Positions 37,801-50,809 of a DNA stretch of 64,000 nt are shown one piece after another. The position numbers and the translations under genes are program-made. The stretch is from Metopolophium dirhodum (Eukaryota > Arthropoda > Insecta > Hemiptera > Aphididae): the NCBI RefSeq assembly GCF_019925205.1, contig NC_083566.1:7378001-7442000 (forward strand). The letters run 5' to 3'. The notes under the pieces were generated by a model. That model did not search any database, was not told where the DNA came from, and saw only the letters and a list, made by a program, of their open reading frames with translations. Position 1 is the stretch's first letter, and each line of letters begins with the position of its first letter.

Positions 37801-39700
37801 TGCTTACAACACTGTGGATATTATAATAATCGTTGTCATACCTGGGTATGACGAGTAATAATAATACAGTGTATATGCATATAATATTATAATAAGCCTA
37901 TATTTAAACGATTCGATACACGGTGTGGGTATCATTGATGTCATCGATCTTGTGCTGTAGTTAAGTAATGACACTGTACGGATGCGGTAGAGATGAGATG
38001 CGACAGGTGTTATTACAGTCTACAGATGTTCATATTCCATATGAATTTAATAGTTTAATACCGGTGGCGGTAGCGACAGAGCCAGGTCAACCGAACTAAA
38101 CGAAATAATAATAATAATAATAATAATAACAATAAATAAAAAAAAAAACAATAATAAATAAATAACAATATAATATAGAGGAACACGGAAGGGGGCGAAA
38201 CAGAATAGAAACGCACACGTCGACATTGTCGTCGTCGAAACGGAGAAATGTATATGGTATAAAAATAATTCGGAAATTGCGTATTGAACCGGGTTAAGTT
38301 TGACAGTTATTCGGTTCGTTGACCAAAACACGATTAGTCATCATCATCACCGTCGCCGCTGCCGTAGACTTCATTCGTTCTGAGCCAATTGTTTGTCATT
38401 ATGTGTTGTATACATAAATAATAGACATTTTCGGCGTATTTTTTTTTTTTCATTATATTATATTTTTCATTCCCTATCGTTCCGTTTTACTCCGAACGTA
38501 ATTATTTGCGTACGCAGTCTCTCACGGTTTTCTCAGCGACATCAGGAAAAATCGTCTCTCTATTATATAGCACAGCGTGTATATATGTATATTATACCCC
38601 ACAGTGCAGGTGTGTCCGAGAGAAGTGAGTAAATGGTGCATTTCTCTCTCTCTCCACCCCCCCCCCCCCCCAACATCTCTATTATTCCTGTAGTTCATCA
38701 TTTTATTTTACCACGAGGATATGGTAATTAATAATTATAGCTAGTAAATTATGTGGTTTAGTAAACTTTATTTAAATTGAAATGTAAGAATTGCAGTATA
38801 AATGACAGTGGTGTGTTCAACGTTTTTGGAAATTTTTTTAACACGGATAATAATATACTGTACGAGGGGTGGTTAGTGAAGAAAAATCACAAAATATAGG
38901 TGTTCAGAACTCGATAAATAACCACAAGAGGACGTCTGTCGTCTGCAAAAAAGTTTTGTACTGCAGCCCTTTACCTCTCCCCCTCCAATCACTCCTAAAG
39001 AAATCAAGCTCTGAATAAGTCACGTCCAACACTATAGATACGTCGTCATATTACTGGTACCTACCTAAATTCTATGGTGTTTAGTACAGCATAATAAAAT
39101 ATTTTACATTTTACCATCGTCACGGCGGTGCTAAACGAAGAATCAATGACAGACTGAAGAATGACGGAAAATTCCGATATAATATTATTTTGGGTAATAA
39201 TATTATACGGGTACCGACTACCTATATAATAATATGCTTACACACACACTGAGGTGGTCATCTATAATATTGTCCCCCTGGTCCAGCATTCGGCACAAAA
39301 GGCCAATTAGGGTGAAAGTGCAGAATAATGTGCGCGGGTCAACCGTTCAGTATTACGCAGGCCACCGGTGAATTTATATTATAATGTATATATTATATAT
39401 ATAATATATTATATTATACTACGCGACCAACACAGCTCGCCTGTGTACAAATTACGAACTGTACACTGTATTTATTTGTCCAGAAAAAACATAGGTACTC
39501 TCTGAGAAACTGCGACGCGTTTTAACGAACTGTGCGAAATCAATGATTCGTAATAATCGATCGGTGTATAATCGATGGGTCGTCGTTACAATCATTACAC
39601 GTATTATTGTTTATAGTTTACGACCGTATTTTTCCGATCCATCGCGTGTCCTATTCCCTGCTCGTTTGTCGATGATAGGTAACGGTTAAGACCGATACTA
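37801..39700. other. CpG-containing island, no gene recognised
   Basis: GC-enriched with an AAT microsatellite (38105-38129), TC repeat and a 15-C tract (38657-38671). No frame shows a domain or a good start. Confidence 0.45.
38657..38671. repeat. Poly-C tract (15 nt)
   Basis: Homopolymeric C run directly after a TC microsatellite. Confidence 0.95.
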
Positions 39701-42500
39701 TATATCTGATTTTAAACACCCATTAATAGCACTAACCTGCAGCGTTGATTATATATAGACAGTACCTAAAGAATTTAATCCAATTTTTATATTATTTTTA
39801 TTACACTCAAGGAGTCAAGCTTGATATACTTAAAATGTGTGATTCGTACAAAGAGTCGATTCCTTAAACTAAATTATACAAAATAATATATAGTAATATA
39901 TTTTGTTTTGATCCAACATAAGAAATTATAAGGTCTATTAGCTTAAACATATTCTAAAAATACAAGATATTTATGTTACATAATCAAATAATAAACTACA
40001 TAATATATAATTATTGTGTACCTAAATGGTAAAAAAAATCATGTTATACAATATGTTAATAGACTATTTAGAACAAAAAGTATTTTTTTACAGTTATCCT
40101 TAATATATAACAAAATTCATTGTTTATAATGGAGCAATAATATAATAACAGAATTAAAAATAATACAAAACCAATACCTTATTTAGAATAATTTAAAAAA
40201 TAAAGATTGAAAAAAATATTTTTAGTTTTTGAATAATTTTTTTAAAAATAAATTTGATTTTGAAACTTGTTTAATTATAATATCAAAAAATATTTTATCT
40301 ACATAACCTAGAAAAAAGCTTATAAATGTATACATACATTCATACAACACACAAAAAAAAATTTGGGTATAGCAAATAGTATAATATTCTAATTACATAG
40401 ATTCTACTAATTAATTTTAGTACTCTCAACCATACAATGTCATTATTATTGTATCACTAAATTAACCTGAGATTATGGTTGAACTAACCATTTAAACGGT
40501 TGTATCAATTACTATTTTTTCCGTTTGCAGTAATCGGACATAGGGAAGTTGGTATACCTACAATATACATAGTTTATATTAACCTTCCATGTATTGGTCT
40601 GAGTTCTAAAACCGGCAGAATAAATATAGGATGCTCCAGCAACTTTGAATATTATTATACTATCCACAATGTTCATTCGTTTAAAAAATCGTATAGGCTT
40701 ATGTTTATCAAATAAATTCATATTTAATATGACTATTGACTATCATAAAATCATCATAATAAATTGCACGGAATAATAATAACCAATTCTATATAGGTGA
40801 AAGTCAACGGGAACAAAAAAAAAGTTTGAAATACCAATAAAGTGAGTTTTGGAAAGGGGAAAACTTTTAAACAAAAAATAACAACTGTTAAATCGAACGT
40901 GTAATATCATTTGTTTCGAGATGCCTAGAGTTTAAATCGTTGTCAATAATCTGCTTCAATTGCATATTATTGTGTCTTAAGCACAATGCCTATACGACGT
41001 TTTATTGTTTTAATCAGTAATATCACTAATATTGTATTACTTCGAGTACACCATGTTTTCACGTTTATAGGTATTATAGCGGTCAAAAACGTTTTCAGCA
41101 GAATTCTATACTATTTATACCGGAAAATATAATTACTACGAAATTGAGTAACCATTTCCCGACGTCGACGAGAAAGGATTGTTTCCGAGCTATTAGATTT
41201 TCGTATACTATACGGAATAAAACGGAAAGTTTTATGCTTGTACGCATTCAATTATTCTTTAATCTTTTTTTTCCATTCTCCGGGATACGACATCTAATTT
41301 AAGCGTTTAATTCCGCTGAATAAGCAAACTAAAGGCGTTAGTCGAGTATTATAACATGTATATATATATAAAAATTTTGCCCGAGCTCAAAAAGGAGACG
41401 CAGCCCGTTAATTAATCAAAAGACGTCTTTTGGCATGAAATTCATTTTTTTTTTTTTAACAACCTCCCCTCGTTTATTCCCACTCGCTCGTGCCGTCATA
41501 TCTCACGGTTATACATCTCGTCCTCAAAAAAAGATGAAATTAAATCGCGCTACTCCAATGTAAGTCCAGACGAGCCAGTATTAAGACGTCACTTATATTA
41601 TATATAATATATGTATGGAGCATATTTCATTTTGGGGGTGCGAGTTTTCGCGTACGCAGCAGCGGCGATTGTAAAATTACATTCCCGCACCGTCGCACGT
41701 TGTCCGTCCATTATAATGGGATGCTTTTTAACACTGGTGAAATTATATTATATAAAAAATCCGTTTTGATATAAACTAAAATGTCTGAATTCTGCAGTAC
41801 AAATAAATGGTTTGGAAATGCAAATTAATATTCATTTGAATGTGAACGATGCATATTTTACTATTTTGATAATTTTTTTTAGATCAAACCGTTTTTCGAT
41901 CATTGGTTAGCGAACGTTTTCAAGTAGTGCTATGTTCCCAGAACAATATAAATTTATGACACATTATGCTTTTTGCTATATTTTGAGGAATATTTAAACA
42001 GCAATAGTGTTCAAGTTCTTAAAAAACAAAATAAAAAACACATTGTGGACCAAAATAATATAGTAATATCATTGACCAATAATTATTGTAGTCGATATAA
42101 TTCGAGTTACGACATACACAAAATAGATATTTTTATCTACTGAAACAAAAATCAAATTTCTGACATTTTCAAAAAAATTTACTATAGGCTTTAATGTTCA
42201 CTTTTTTGCTGGGTTATAGGATTTCGGATAGTTGCTCAGGTAAACCATTTTCTTTTCAGAGGTCTTCGTATTTTAAACATTATGTTTGTATATATTTGAC
42301 CGTTGTATGTGTTCAATCATATTATCATTGGACGCACATAATCGTATGTGTATTCCATTAAAATTCCGTATTAAGGTGGCAAGGAGGTTCGGTTATGGGG
42401 CTCATTATTTCCCTTAAGTTAAGAAAATAATATTGAATTATTTTACATTTTATCAATTTTTCTTAGTATAATAATTATTTGATTAAGTATATTATAATAT
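39701..42500. other. AT-rich desert with a weak GC-enriched patch at 41.1-41.75 kb
   Basis: A strong-looking acceptor (TTTTTTCCGTTTGCAG ending at 40530) precedes a 60-codon open stretch, but I see no donor partner or protein motif. Nothing further is supported. Confidence 0.5.
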
Positions 42501-42507
42501 TATATAG

Positions 42508-42670
42508 TATCTCGTATCTTGTGTCTAAAGTTAAGAAATATACGTAGGCAGGTAGGTATCTAGTATCTTTACAAAACTGTTTAATGCGTATCTTGTATCC
42601 AAACAAATTGGTAAAATATGTAAAAATTGATGTATCTTGATACTTTTTTACAAGTATCTCGCCCCATCTA
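42508..42670. repeat. Diverged GTATCTTGTATC repeat cluster
   Basis: Variants of GTATCT(T/C)G recur at 42508-42526, 42556-42570, 42588-42600, 42631-42643 and 42654-42663, ending CAAGTATCTCGCCCCATCT. Such a GTATCTTG-rich stretch ending in CCCATCT looks like the subterminal repeat region of a DNA transposon. The family is not identified. Confidence 0.5.
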
Positions 42671-44089
42671 TAATTACGTATATAATATACATATATACGT
42701 AATCTGATACAATACGCTGCCTTTTGGATTCAACCTAACCTATATTATGTATGCTTTAAATAGGTAATATATAAAGTTTTTATAAAAACTATTCAATTGT
42801 ATACGTTTTTATTTTCAATGATGGGTATGATGGTTTTATTCTTGAAATGAAAATAACCACAAGGAAATCGCAACCCAAAATGTGACACAACCCTACCAAA
42901 ATATTGCTTATTAAATTAATTAAATTAATTTATGAGTGACCGGTACTGCAGGTTGAGATTGGTTGTGTTTCGTGTCATGAATAATTTTGTTATGGGCTAT
43001 AATATTATGTAGGCACGCTTTTCATCGCGTCTTAAACAATGATTAGGTACCTGTATTGGGTACCCATACAACGTACTCGTATAGTCGTATAATCTGCTGA
43101 ATAAAACCAATAAAATATGACACCGTTAATCGTATGCAGGCATAATATTATATTATTATGATATACCCATATAGGCCATATATTATGGATGTAATTTTAC
43201 GAGCGCACTGTGCACATACGGCTATATTATGAGCGGATCACAAATTAGGCGAAAACCGCGTAAATGTGTAGTACAATTACTGGTATACCAATCAAGGTAA
43301 GTGTCTTCCGATATATAAATAAATTGTATTTTCAGGTGGGTATAATCAAACCATTGAGCGATTACAATAAACTAGAAATTAAAAATAAAGGATATTAGAA
43401 GAATGTTAATAAACCAAAGAAAAAAGTCATTCATTTGATTCGTTTCGTATACGTACCTATATACATACCTATTTATATTTAAAAGTAGCATGAATACTGA
43501 ATACTATATAATAAATATACATAAGATAAATGGATTGACGTCACAGTCACATACAATTTCCGTATATCATAACACAATAATATTATAAACTATCTATTAT
43601 TATGTGCTCTGCATTATATAATATAATGGGTGCCTATTATTATATTTTAATAATACAGATATAAATTTGCCGTGCACGCGCCACTCACTAAACAAATAAT
43701 TATCTATGATAATCAACTATACTCATGCCACTCCCGTGTGAAAAATGGGGTGAAAATGAAATACTGAAACCACCATGGTATGTACAATACATATACATAT
43801 ATTACGTATATGGTGTGTATGTATATATAAATATATAAAACTAATCAGTAAAAAAAAACTCTAGTGTGTAGTACAAAAATGACAATGTATGTAATAAGAG
43901 TTTAGAAAAAACAAAGAAGCTAAGAACAAAAATGTTTACGTAAAAGAGAGCTCTAAATGACAATGTATACACTACTTTATAGCCGTCGTCGGGCTAGTGG
44001 AAAAAAATTGCATAATAGGTAACAATAATTTTATAATGTTATCATAAACTAATAAAATATAATCTTAAAAAAAAGCCGCCCCTTTTCTG
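42671..44089. other. AT-rich desert
   Basis: No supported feature. Confidence 0.6.
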
Positions 44090-45055
44090 TACGCGTGTGT
44101 AACTAGATGCTGAACTGTAATAGATGTGTTAAATTTGATAAATTTGTAATAAATTTAATAAATCGTCTAAGAATACGATGAAAAACGATTTTGAGCAAAA
44201 ACGGGCTCTAAATGTTTTATGTTATATTTATAATACTATATTTCAATAGATATTATAGGTACATATGTTTTACAATAATAGTTTTTAATTAATTATATAT
44301 TATATTGTAAAAATTACTTTTTTGTAACCATGATATAGAACATAGTGTCAATTATATAGTACAGTCCTACACGAACATGTGCAGGTGGGCCTATTATCTT
44401 CTTGCACTATTCAAGCTTTTTGACCCAATTAAAAAGTTGATTTATTGTTTTATTGTTTATTTGTAGCTATAAAATAATTCACAAATTTACGTGATTTTGA
44501 TATTTTCAATATTTTTTTAGATATAGGTAAATGAAGAACGTTTGAGGAACCATATTTTAGATTTTCAAACTTTTTGACTATGTGAAAATATTTTGACTTA
44601 TAAAGAAGAAAAAAAAATTAAATCAAATAATTTTGTAAAATGCCAAGTATTTACGACGGTTATTCCTTTTTGAGTTGCACCAAAAAAAATAATATCAAGA
44701 AAATTGTTGGACATATTGAATTTTCACCTCTTAAAAGTACCAACTAGATACAATTTAACATTTGAAACCACATTCAAAGTTGAAAATAAAAGCATTTTTC
44801 TTCTACTTTTCGTATACACAAAATAAAAAAAAAACACATTATTCTAAAATGATATTATTTATTATTTTTTGACGTGAAACATGATTATGATAAATAATTA
44901 CAAGGTCGTGATAATATTTTTATTATAGTCTTTCACTACAAGTTCAATATGATACTACTGAACGAAATAGTCAACAATAATTATGTGGGGGGAGGGGCAA
45001 ATATTAAGAGTTGTTGAGGGTGTTATTAAGCCCCCCTGAGCCACTCTCCGTATAC
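44090..45055 (+). repeat. CGATTCTGAGCG-family dispersed repeat, copy 2
   Basis: The head reads AGATGTGTTAAATTTGATAA..., then CGATTTTGAGCAAAAACGG (from 44186), homologous block for block to 61.7 kb and to the minus strand at 9.4 kb. The body repeats the order CATATTTTAGATTTTC...TTTTGA, ...AGTACCAACTA, ...AAAAAAAACACATTATTCTAAAAT seen in copy 3. Just beyond, 44985-45045 has a G-rich and C-rich stretch ending GCCCCCCTGAGCCACTC, which on the other strand starts GAGTGGCTCAGGGGGG like a hAT terminus. That may be a separate element. Confidence 0.65.
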
Positions 45056-45152
45056 GCATATGCATGATAATCAAGTAGAAATTAAAATTTTTAAAAATTT
45101 CATAACTTTGATTTTGTCGATCCGGTTTTTTTAAAAGTACCTACTCAATGAT

Positions 45153-45440
45153 ATGTATTTTTTCGATCCCTCAAAGTCCTGCAAAGTAGATCCGATTTCG
45201 CTATACCGAAAACCTTCACATACAGAAGTCAGCGATGAAGCGTTTTTTTCTAATAAAAAATTGTCTTCGGATATAACACATTCACACACGCGCATCAATA
45301 CAAAACCAATAATATGTACCTATACATTTGTTTCGCTCTGTTCAAAATCTAAAAAAAGAAAAAGTGACCACGTTTACGCAACTCGGCCGCGTGCGGTACA
45401 TAATACATACTATTATACTTATGTATATAATATCTTATAG
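45153..45440 (+). CDS. Hypothetical 95-codon ORF
   Basis: A genuine ATG at 45153 opens 95 codons. The first half (MYFFDPSKSCKVDPISLYRK and following) has ordinary amino-acid variety, and the second half becomes T/Y-rich from microsatellite-like DNA. No domain, signal peptide or splice support. It follows directly on a repeat copy, so it may be part of repeat sequence rather than a gene. Confidence 0.12.
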   Translation: MYFFDPSKSCKVDPISLYRKPSHTEVSDEAFFSNKKLSSDITHSHTRINTKPIICTYTFVSLCSKSKKRKSDHVYATRPRAVHNTYYYTYVYNIL

Positions 45441-45673
45441 GTATATTTATATTATATAGGTCGGCGCGCACACGTCATATACCACCACCGCGGTCGTTTT
45501 TGCCGGACCTTAATTAATATACGCTGGGTGGTCCGCGGCGGCGGTGATCGTCACGACATGTCAACGTCCGTCGTTTGCTCCGATCGTATAGGTACGCGCA
45601 CGCGCGCTATATAATATATAATATTATACCATATAGTTACGTCGTTGTTACACCGCTCGGCCGCTTATTATTA

Positions 45674-45704
<31 letters not shown>

Positions 45705-45764
45705 ATACAATATCATATTATAATATACACACCGAAGCGGCGAGTGTATCGTATATGTATGTTT

Positions 45765-45807
<43 letters not shown>

Positions 45808-46560
45808 ATACGACGTATATTATATTGCAGAACACGATATTAAATAATGCATTCGCGTGCGTGCGTGCGTGCGAGCGTGCGTGTGTGGACTACCCGTGTA
45901 CACACATTATACACGTATAGGTACCTATATACATTATTATGTACCGGGTTATGTTATAAACGTATACGTCGACTTTTGTACGTATTATGTAGGTACAATA
46001 TTATAATATACACGAAACGCCGTACGAGGGGCAGAACGTCGTACCTATTATATAGGTATATGTATATGTGCGTGTATATATATATATATATATTTACGAG
46101 TAAAAAACACTGTATATAATAACATAGTATATAGGTATACCTGCTGTAAGGAATAAACGATGTTTTTTTTTCATTGCGATCGCGCGCACCCGCGTGTGCA
46201 GTCCATATATTATTATAACATATTATATACGTCCGCCGCCTTGGCTCGGGCTCCTCCTGTCACTGTCCGTTCGCCTGCATATATATATATATATATATGT
46301 AATATATATACACGTGTGTTACGTTAAAAAAAAAACATTGTAATTATATGCATGCAGGTAAGCGCGTTGTACTGTACCTATATTGATATAATACACGTAG
46401 CACGCGGTTAATACCGTTAAAAAACGTTAACACTATAATATAATATACGCAAGACGTAGGTATATCGCTTGTCGAGCAAGTACCATAATATGTACATATG
46501 ATATTATAAATACGATATATTGCGTTATTATCGTACCCTTTACCGCGTGTCGGGTAACAC
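45441..46560. other. CpG-containing island with ATT and TA microsatellites
   Basis: ATT runs at about 45666-45704 and 45766-45803, GCGTGCGTGCGTGC near 45856-45880, and TA runs near 46076-46092 and 46278-46300. The frames are microsatellite translations. Confidence 0.5.
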
Positions 46561-46670
46561 CGTAACTATTGCAGTTATTGCTGTTGAACGTCATCGACGG
46601 CGATACGCTTTTTCTCTCCCCCCGAAATCCGGCGGCGTGACTTAGCGGCCGGTGCGGTGCCCGGGTGCAC

Positions 46671-46810
46671 CGTGTGTCTCGATAACTCGAATGTCAAGGA
46701 GAATAAAATGTATAAATTTGATTTAATATGTACTTTTCGAGTTACATACTTCAGACACAACATAAAAAATACTTCAAGGGGTTAGAAAAAAATCGAGTTA
46801 TCGAGACTCT
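46671..46810. mobile_element. Short inverted-repeat element, pogo/Tc1-mariner-like MITE
   Basis: TCTCGATAACTCGA at 46677-46690 is the exact reverse complement of TCGAGTTATCGAGA at 46793-46806, giving 14-bp terminal inverted repeats around about 100 bp of AT-rich filler. Termini built on CTCGATAACTCGA are typical of pogo-like Tc1/mariner derivatives. The expected TA duplication cannot be fixed because the outer bases are diverged. Too short to encode a transposase. Confidence 0.6.
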
Positions 46811-46844
46811 ATTATATTAATATATTATTATATTATATTTTAAG

Positions 46845-46997
46845 GACAGTTGTGCGGCGAAGACGATGAAGCAAATAGGCCCGTTGAAGACCGAACAAAC
46901 CCGATAAAACGTCCACCTAATTCCCGGGCACACGTCATCCCCGACATTGCGATTCACGACACAACATCAAAAACTCCAAAAACCCTCCATATTATAG
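46845..46997 (+). CDS. Candidate internal exon, unidentified
   Basis: An AT/T-rich acceptor (TATATTTTAAG, ending 46844) precedes 153 bases without a stop in one frame, ending before GTAATA, a plausible donor. The encoded stretch (QLCGEDDEANRPVEDRTNPI and on, with RPPNSRAHVIPD) is charged, varied and unlike the microsatellite frames around it. It lies just after the inverted-repeat element. I recognise no family, and the acceptor lacks a strong pyrimidine tract. Confidence 0.18.
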
Positions 46998-48160
46998 TAA
47001 TATTAAACGTATACAACATACCTATGTGTATATGATGTTTAATGATCAATGTCCAAATGGTTATATTTCCCGATAGGTGTTTAACCTAATTATACTTTTC
47101 TATTTACTTCACGTCAGTATACAAGCCAAGTGGGAATTACGGATATTACAGAAATTAATTAATTCCATTTATACTCATTGCCTGTCTGCTTAGTGCTTAA
47201 CTTAAACCTACCAAACTGACGAACTTTAGAAACTTGTAACTTGTTTTTCACTGGCATTTTTTCCTCTCATATTCGTTTCAATTATAGTCCTAACGCGAAT
47301 CAGTGCCCGAGTACATACCTATCAGTTTGATATTTTTCTATAGCGATCTTCCTTCTGAAAAGTTTCCCACTAAGTATATTTTCTTCATAAGTTTGTTCCT
47401 GTTCACTGGCATTATATTACACCATTATCTTTCTGGATGGAATTAATGTATTTTGTTTTGATAAAAAGACATTGCTTTTAAGGTAAAAATACTATTTTTC
47501 TGGACAGTTGGCTGTTTATGCATAGTGCATACTCTTATTTTTCTATTCGGGAACGAATACACTTTCTATAGGTATGTAGATTGAGATTATGTTTCAAAGT
47601 TTATTAGGAACACGATGATTTTGAATAAATGGATTACGGGGTCATCGGGAAGTGGAAACTGGAAAAGACACGCACCGTAGCGTATTGCAATCTCTATGCA
47701 TAAAAAATAATAATAATAAAAGCGATTTTGATATTTACTTGTTGAAAAATGTAAGCTAATAGACCGATGGAAAAAATGTCACGCGACATAATATTATGAA
47801 CAGTGAAATAATATTAAACTGTAATGTCACGGGTTTCCCGATAAATTATGTCAAGGGGATACTTCACTGCAAACACTATCGACCGATGCATATAAATTTT
47901 TAATCCAAATTTACGTGTATATCGACTATGTTTTAATTATACATAAAGTCCTGCAATGATAACACATGAAACCAGTAGTAAATTATAGTAGTGTAGCATA
48001 TACATAATATATAGTGTATACTACGATTTACTATATATTTCATATATTGGGTTAGGCAAATGTAAAATATCAGGTCGAATTTGTATACTATATTATTATA
48101 CAACAACCAAGAAAGTAGCTATAGGTATTCAATATTCTTTGAAATAATAATAACCACGTA
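46998..48160. other. AT-rich stretch, no gene recognised
   Basis: No supported feature. Confidence 0.55.
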
Positions 48161-48985
48161 AATTCACTTACCACGAAAAGGTCACGACCTGCAACGTTCG
48201 ACTTCCTGCGGCTCGTATAACATGCATCCGAGGCCTATACATAATAATATATTGGTATTATAATACTATGTTATGTGCAAAGCATATAACTGCAGCTGCA
48301 GAAACTACTACTAAAACTAACGACCTATGTTATAGGTAGTTAGGGATAAATAATGGAATATTATACAAAATAAATGAACGCTAAGGTAAATAAACCATTT
48401 ATCGAACGCATGTCCCACCGATGACACCGCCGCGCTACGCTCGCCGACTTCATAGGTGGGTCGAAGCACGGAAAAATGTCGTATGCGACCAACACGACCC
48501 GGTCAGGACGTCTTTTTATACTTTAGAGGACTCGGTAAACCGTCGTCTGTCGCACACCGTCGTCCATCGCCTGAGTTCCATATTTTGAATGCCAATTTAT
48601 TCTCGAAGTTCTGCGGCTATCCCGCTGAAAAACCTACATCCACCCTGCCCACATGGGCAGCTCATCGATACCGCGGTTACTGGCGCCGAACGACTACGAT
48701 TATATTCTTCGTTTGGGTTAGGTACATCCCGCTATACGTCCTTCGCGCTGTTTACAACCGCCGCCGAGTTTATTCGGCGTGTTTGCGCCTTGCAGTACTA
48801 TACGCTATGTATATATAATATAATAAAACAATAAATTATTCATCACAACAAGCCGACCGTGTTTTGTGTTCAGAGTCACCCAGCACCTCAACGATCCCGA
48901 GTCACGGTTCTTCGTATTTTACCGCGTCTTAATCAAAACGAGTAACAAAATTGAAAATACGAGTTCGATCCCTATTACGCCTCCC
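48161..48985. other. GC-enriched block of unknown nature
   Basis: Two overlapping + frames start near 48456 (GTG) and 48589 (ATG, 81 codons), and a TAATAAAACAATAAA stretch follows at about 48820-48834 with a GT-rich sequence after it, the arrangement of a transcript 3' end or of an LTR. No TG...CA borders with a target duplication could be found, so a solo LTR is not supported. No protein motif was recognised. Confidence 0.35.
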
Positions 48986-50296
48986 GTTGAATATTCCATG
49001 GATATCCTTACAACAGACAACAGTTGTTTGTGCCTTTGACAAAATATTACACTATAGTAAGTTAAAGTGGCTGTGTTAAAACGGGCCGTTGCATATCAGT
49101 CGCTTGCAGGAATGCATAACCTATGATATTATATTATTACAAACAATACAATACGATAGTGACGTTGACAAATCAAAATTGGAGCTAAACCAAACAAACT
49201 CGAGATTCAAAATGGAAAATTGTATATTTAATAAACTGTATAAATTGTATATTCTGTACAGTATAATATTGTACTTTCAAAAAGTAGTATAAAAAGCAAT
49301 TTTTCAAACCATCATGGTTCATATTTTTTTCAAATAATAAATTAAGTCTTTGTGCGAAGCTGTGTGTAATAAAATACACTGCTCTAGAACCATTACTCAC
49401 GAATAATGTATGGTTGGAGATTAAAAGCAGAAATTATATTATAACAATAAAATGAATTGTATTTAGTGCGTTTCCTGCATTTTCACAAGTATATTATGTA
49501 AGCAGCTTAACAGCTAAGGGTTCAAAATGCACATCAAGAATATTATATTTTTTTAATCATTCTTACCGTCTTAGTAATTTCATATATAATATCGGTAAAA
49601 AACATTAAATTATCGTAGTTGTTTAACACAAACTAACCATTTTAACTATTCAAAAATATTATAGAGAATTATAAATGTATAGAATATATGTATTGAATAT
49701 AAATACAAAATTATCAATATGTATTGAAAATTAGCACAAAAACAACAACAAACCAAGAATAATCAATTTCTAAAACAATTTTTATGAAAAATGTTATTTT
49801 CTATTTATTTATACTCTTTAATCTATCCAGTACTTTAACTACAAACTGACCACCTAACATAATATAGGAGTATATGTACATTGATTGTATCAGGAAATTA
49901 AATACTAGTGACATTCACGATATGTTGTAAGTGCAACACAACTTTACTAGGTACGTCACTTTGAAAATTATTATTTTTAAACGTCTTAAATAGATTAAGA
50001 GTCAAATATTGGAGCCGTCTGATAATGAAACTTAGTATTTTATTCATTGCAGTGTACAAACAAGAGTATTAAAAACAATTTCATATTTTTTAATAATCTT
50101 ATAACTGTTCAAAGCGATCTTAGAAGAGGAAAAGTTTAATCTTACGACGATCCTATTCATTTAAATTCAAATTAAGTTGGCTGCTTTATAAATAATTTAC
50201 TTCTTACAACTTTCAAAAACTCGATAAAATTGTTTTAAATAATATACACCAGAAAAAAGTGTAACAATCAACCGAAAATTATATTCAATAGAAAAC
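48986..50296. other. AT-rich desert
   Basis: No supported feature. Confidence 0.55.
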
Positions 50297-50545
50297 ATGA
50301 ATAAAATGATAGCAATAATTATAAATATTATTCAATTCTGTTTAGTAAAATATAATAATTACGTGATGCCTACCTATAAATTAGTAAACATAAATCGAGT
50401 AAACAAATCATTGGTAAAGATAAATTTGTCTCAAAAATATTGTTATCATGAATACATAACGTATGCATTGTTCATGATACTTGTCAGTCGAGGCCCGAGG
50501 ATGATGTATTCACACTATAATAATATGTACAGTTTACATGCATAG
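50297..50545 (+). CDS. Hypothetical 82-codon ORF with hydrophobic N-terminus
   Basis: ATG at 50297 (AAAACATGA) opens 82 codons. The start MNKMIAIIINIIQFCLVKYN looks like a weak signal peptide or membrane anchor, and KYCYHEY follows later. The rest is N/Y/K-rich as expected of AT-rich DNA, where open frames of this length arise often by chance. There is no clear TATA/initiator pair. A GTAAAA at 50345 could be a donor after the hydrophobic segment. Confidence 0.12.
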   Translation: MNKMIAIIINIIQFCLVKYNNYVMPTYKLVNINRVNKSLVKINLSQKYCYHEYITYALFMILVSRGPRMMYSHYNNMYSLHA

Positions 50546-50809
50546 CGAATGCTGTAATTAACTCAGCACCGAAGTAATAACTTTAACACGCTACTTCGGT
50601 CATGAAATATCGATTGTTTAGTACTAATTAACGAGTAATTAAATAACGAAATGCTGAAAAAAAAGATTAGGTACCCAATAACAAAAACAACATACAAAAG
50701 TAATTAATTATTACTACGTGTTAAATTCTTACACCAAAATAACTTCTCTAGATAAATTATAAAATATTAAAATTCGAACATAAATTATATGTAATCAAAT
50801 AAAAAAATT

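Noticed and set aside
40531..40715. Exon following a strong acceptor-like site
   Set aside because: The pyrimidine-rich TTTGCAG is convincing, but there is no donor partner, no recognisable protein and no neighbouring exon.
30000..46300. CRISPR-like arrays or satellites in repeated TATTATTATT and TATATATA stretches
   Set aside because: These are simple-sequence microsatellites without unique spacers; the DNA is eukaryotic.
46606..46625. Minus-strand RISGGEKKRIAVD, resembling the ABC-transporter signature of ABCG proteins
   Set aside because: No Walker A or Walker B nearby, a stop codon six residues after the match, and the upstream part of the frame overlaps the short inverted-repeat element. 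Treated as coincidence.
48681..48692. TGGCGCCGAACG resembling a retroelement primer-binding site
   Set aside because: It is not preceded by a recognisable LTR end (CA) and no LTR pair, polypurine tract or target duplication was found.
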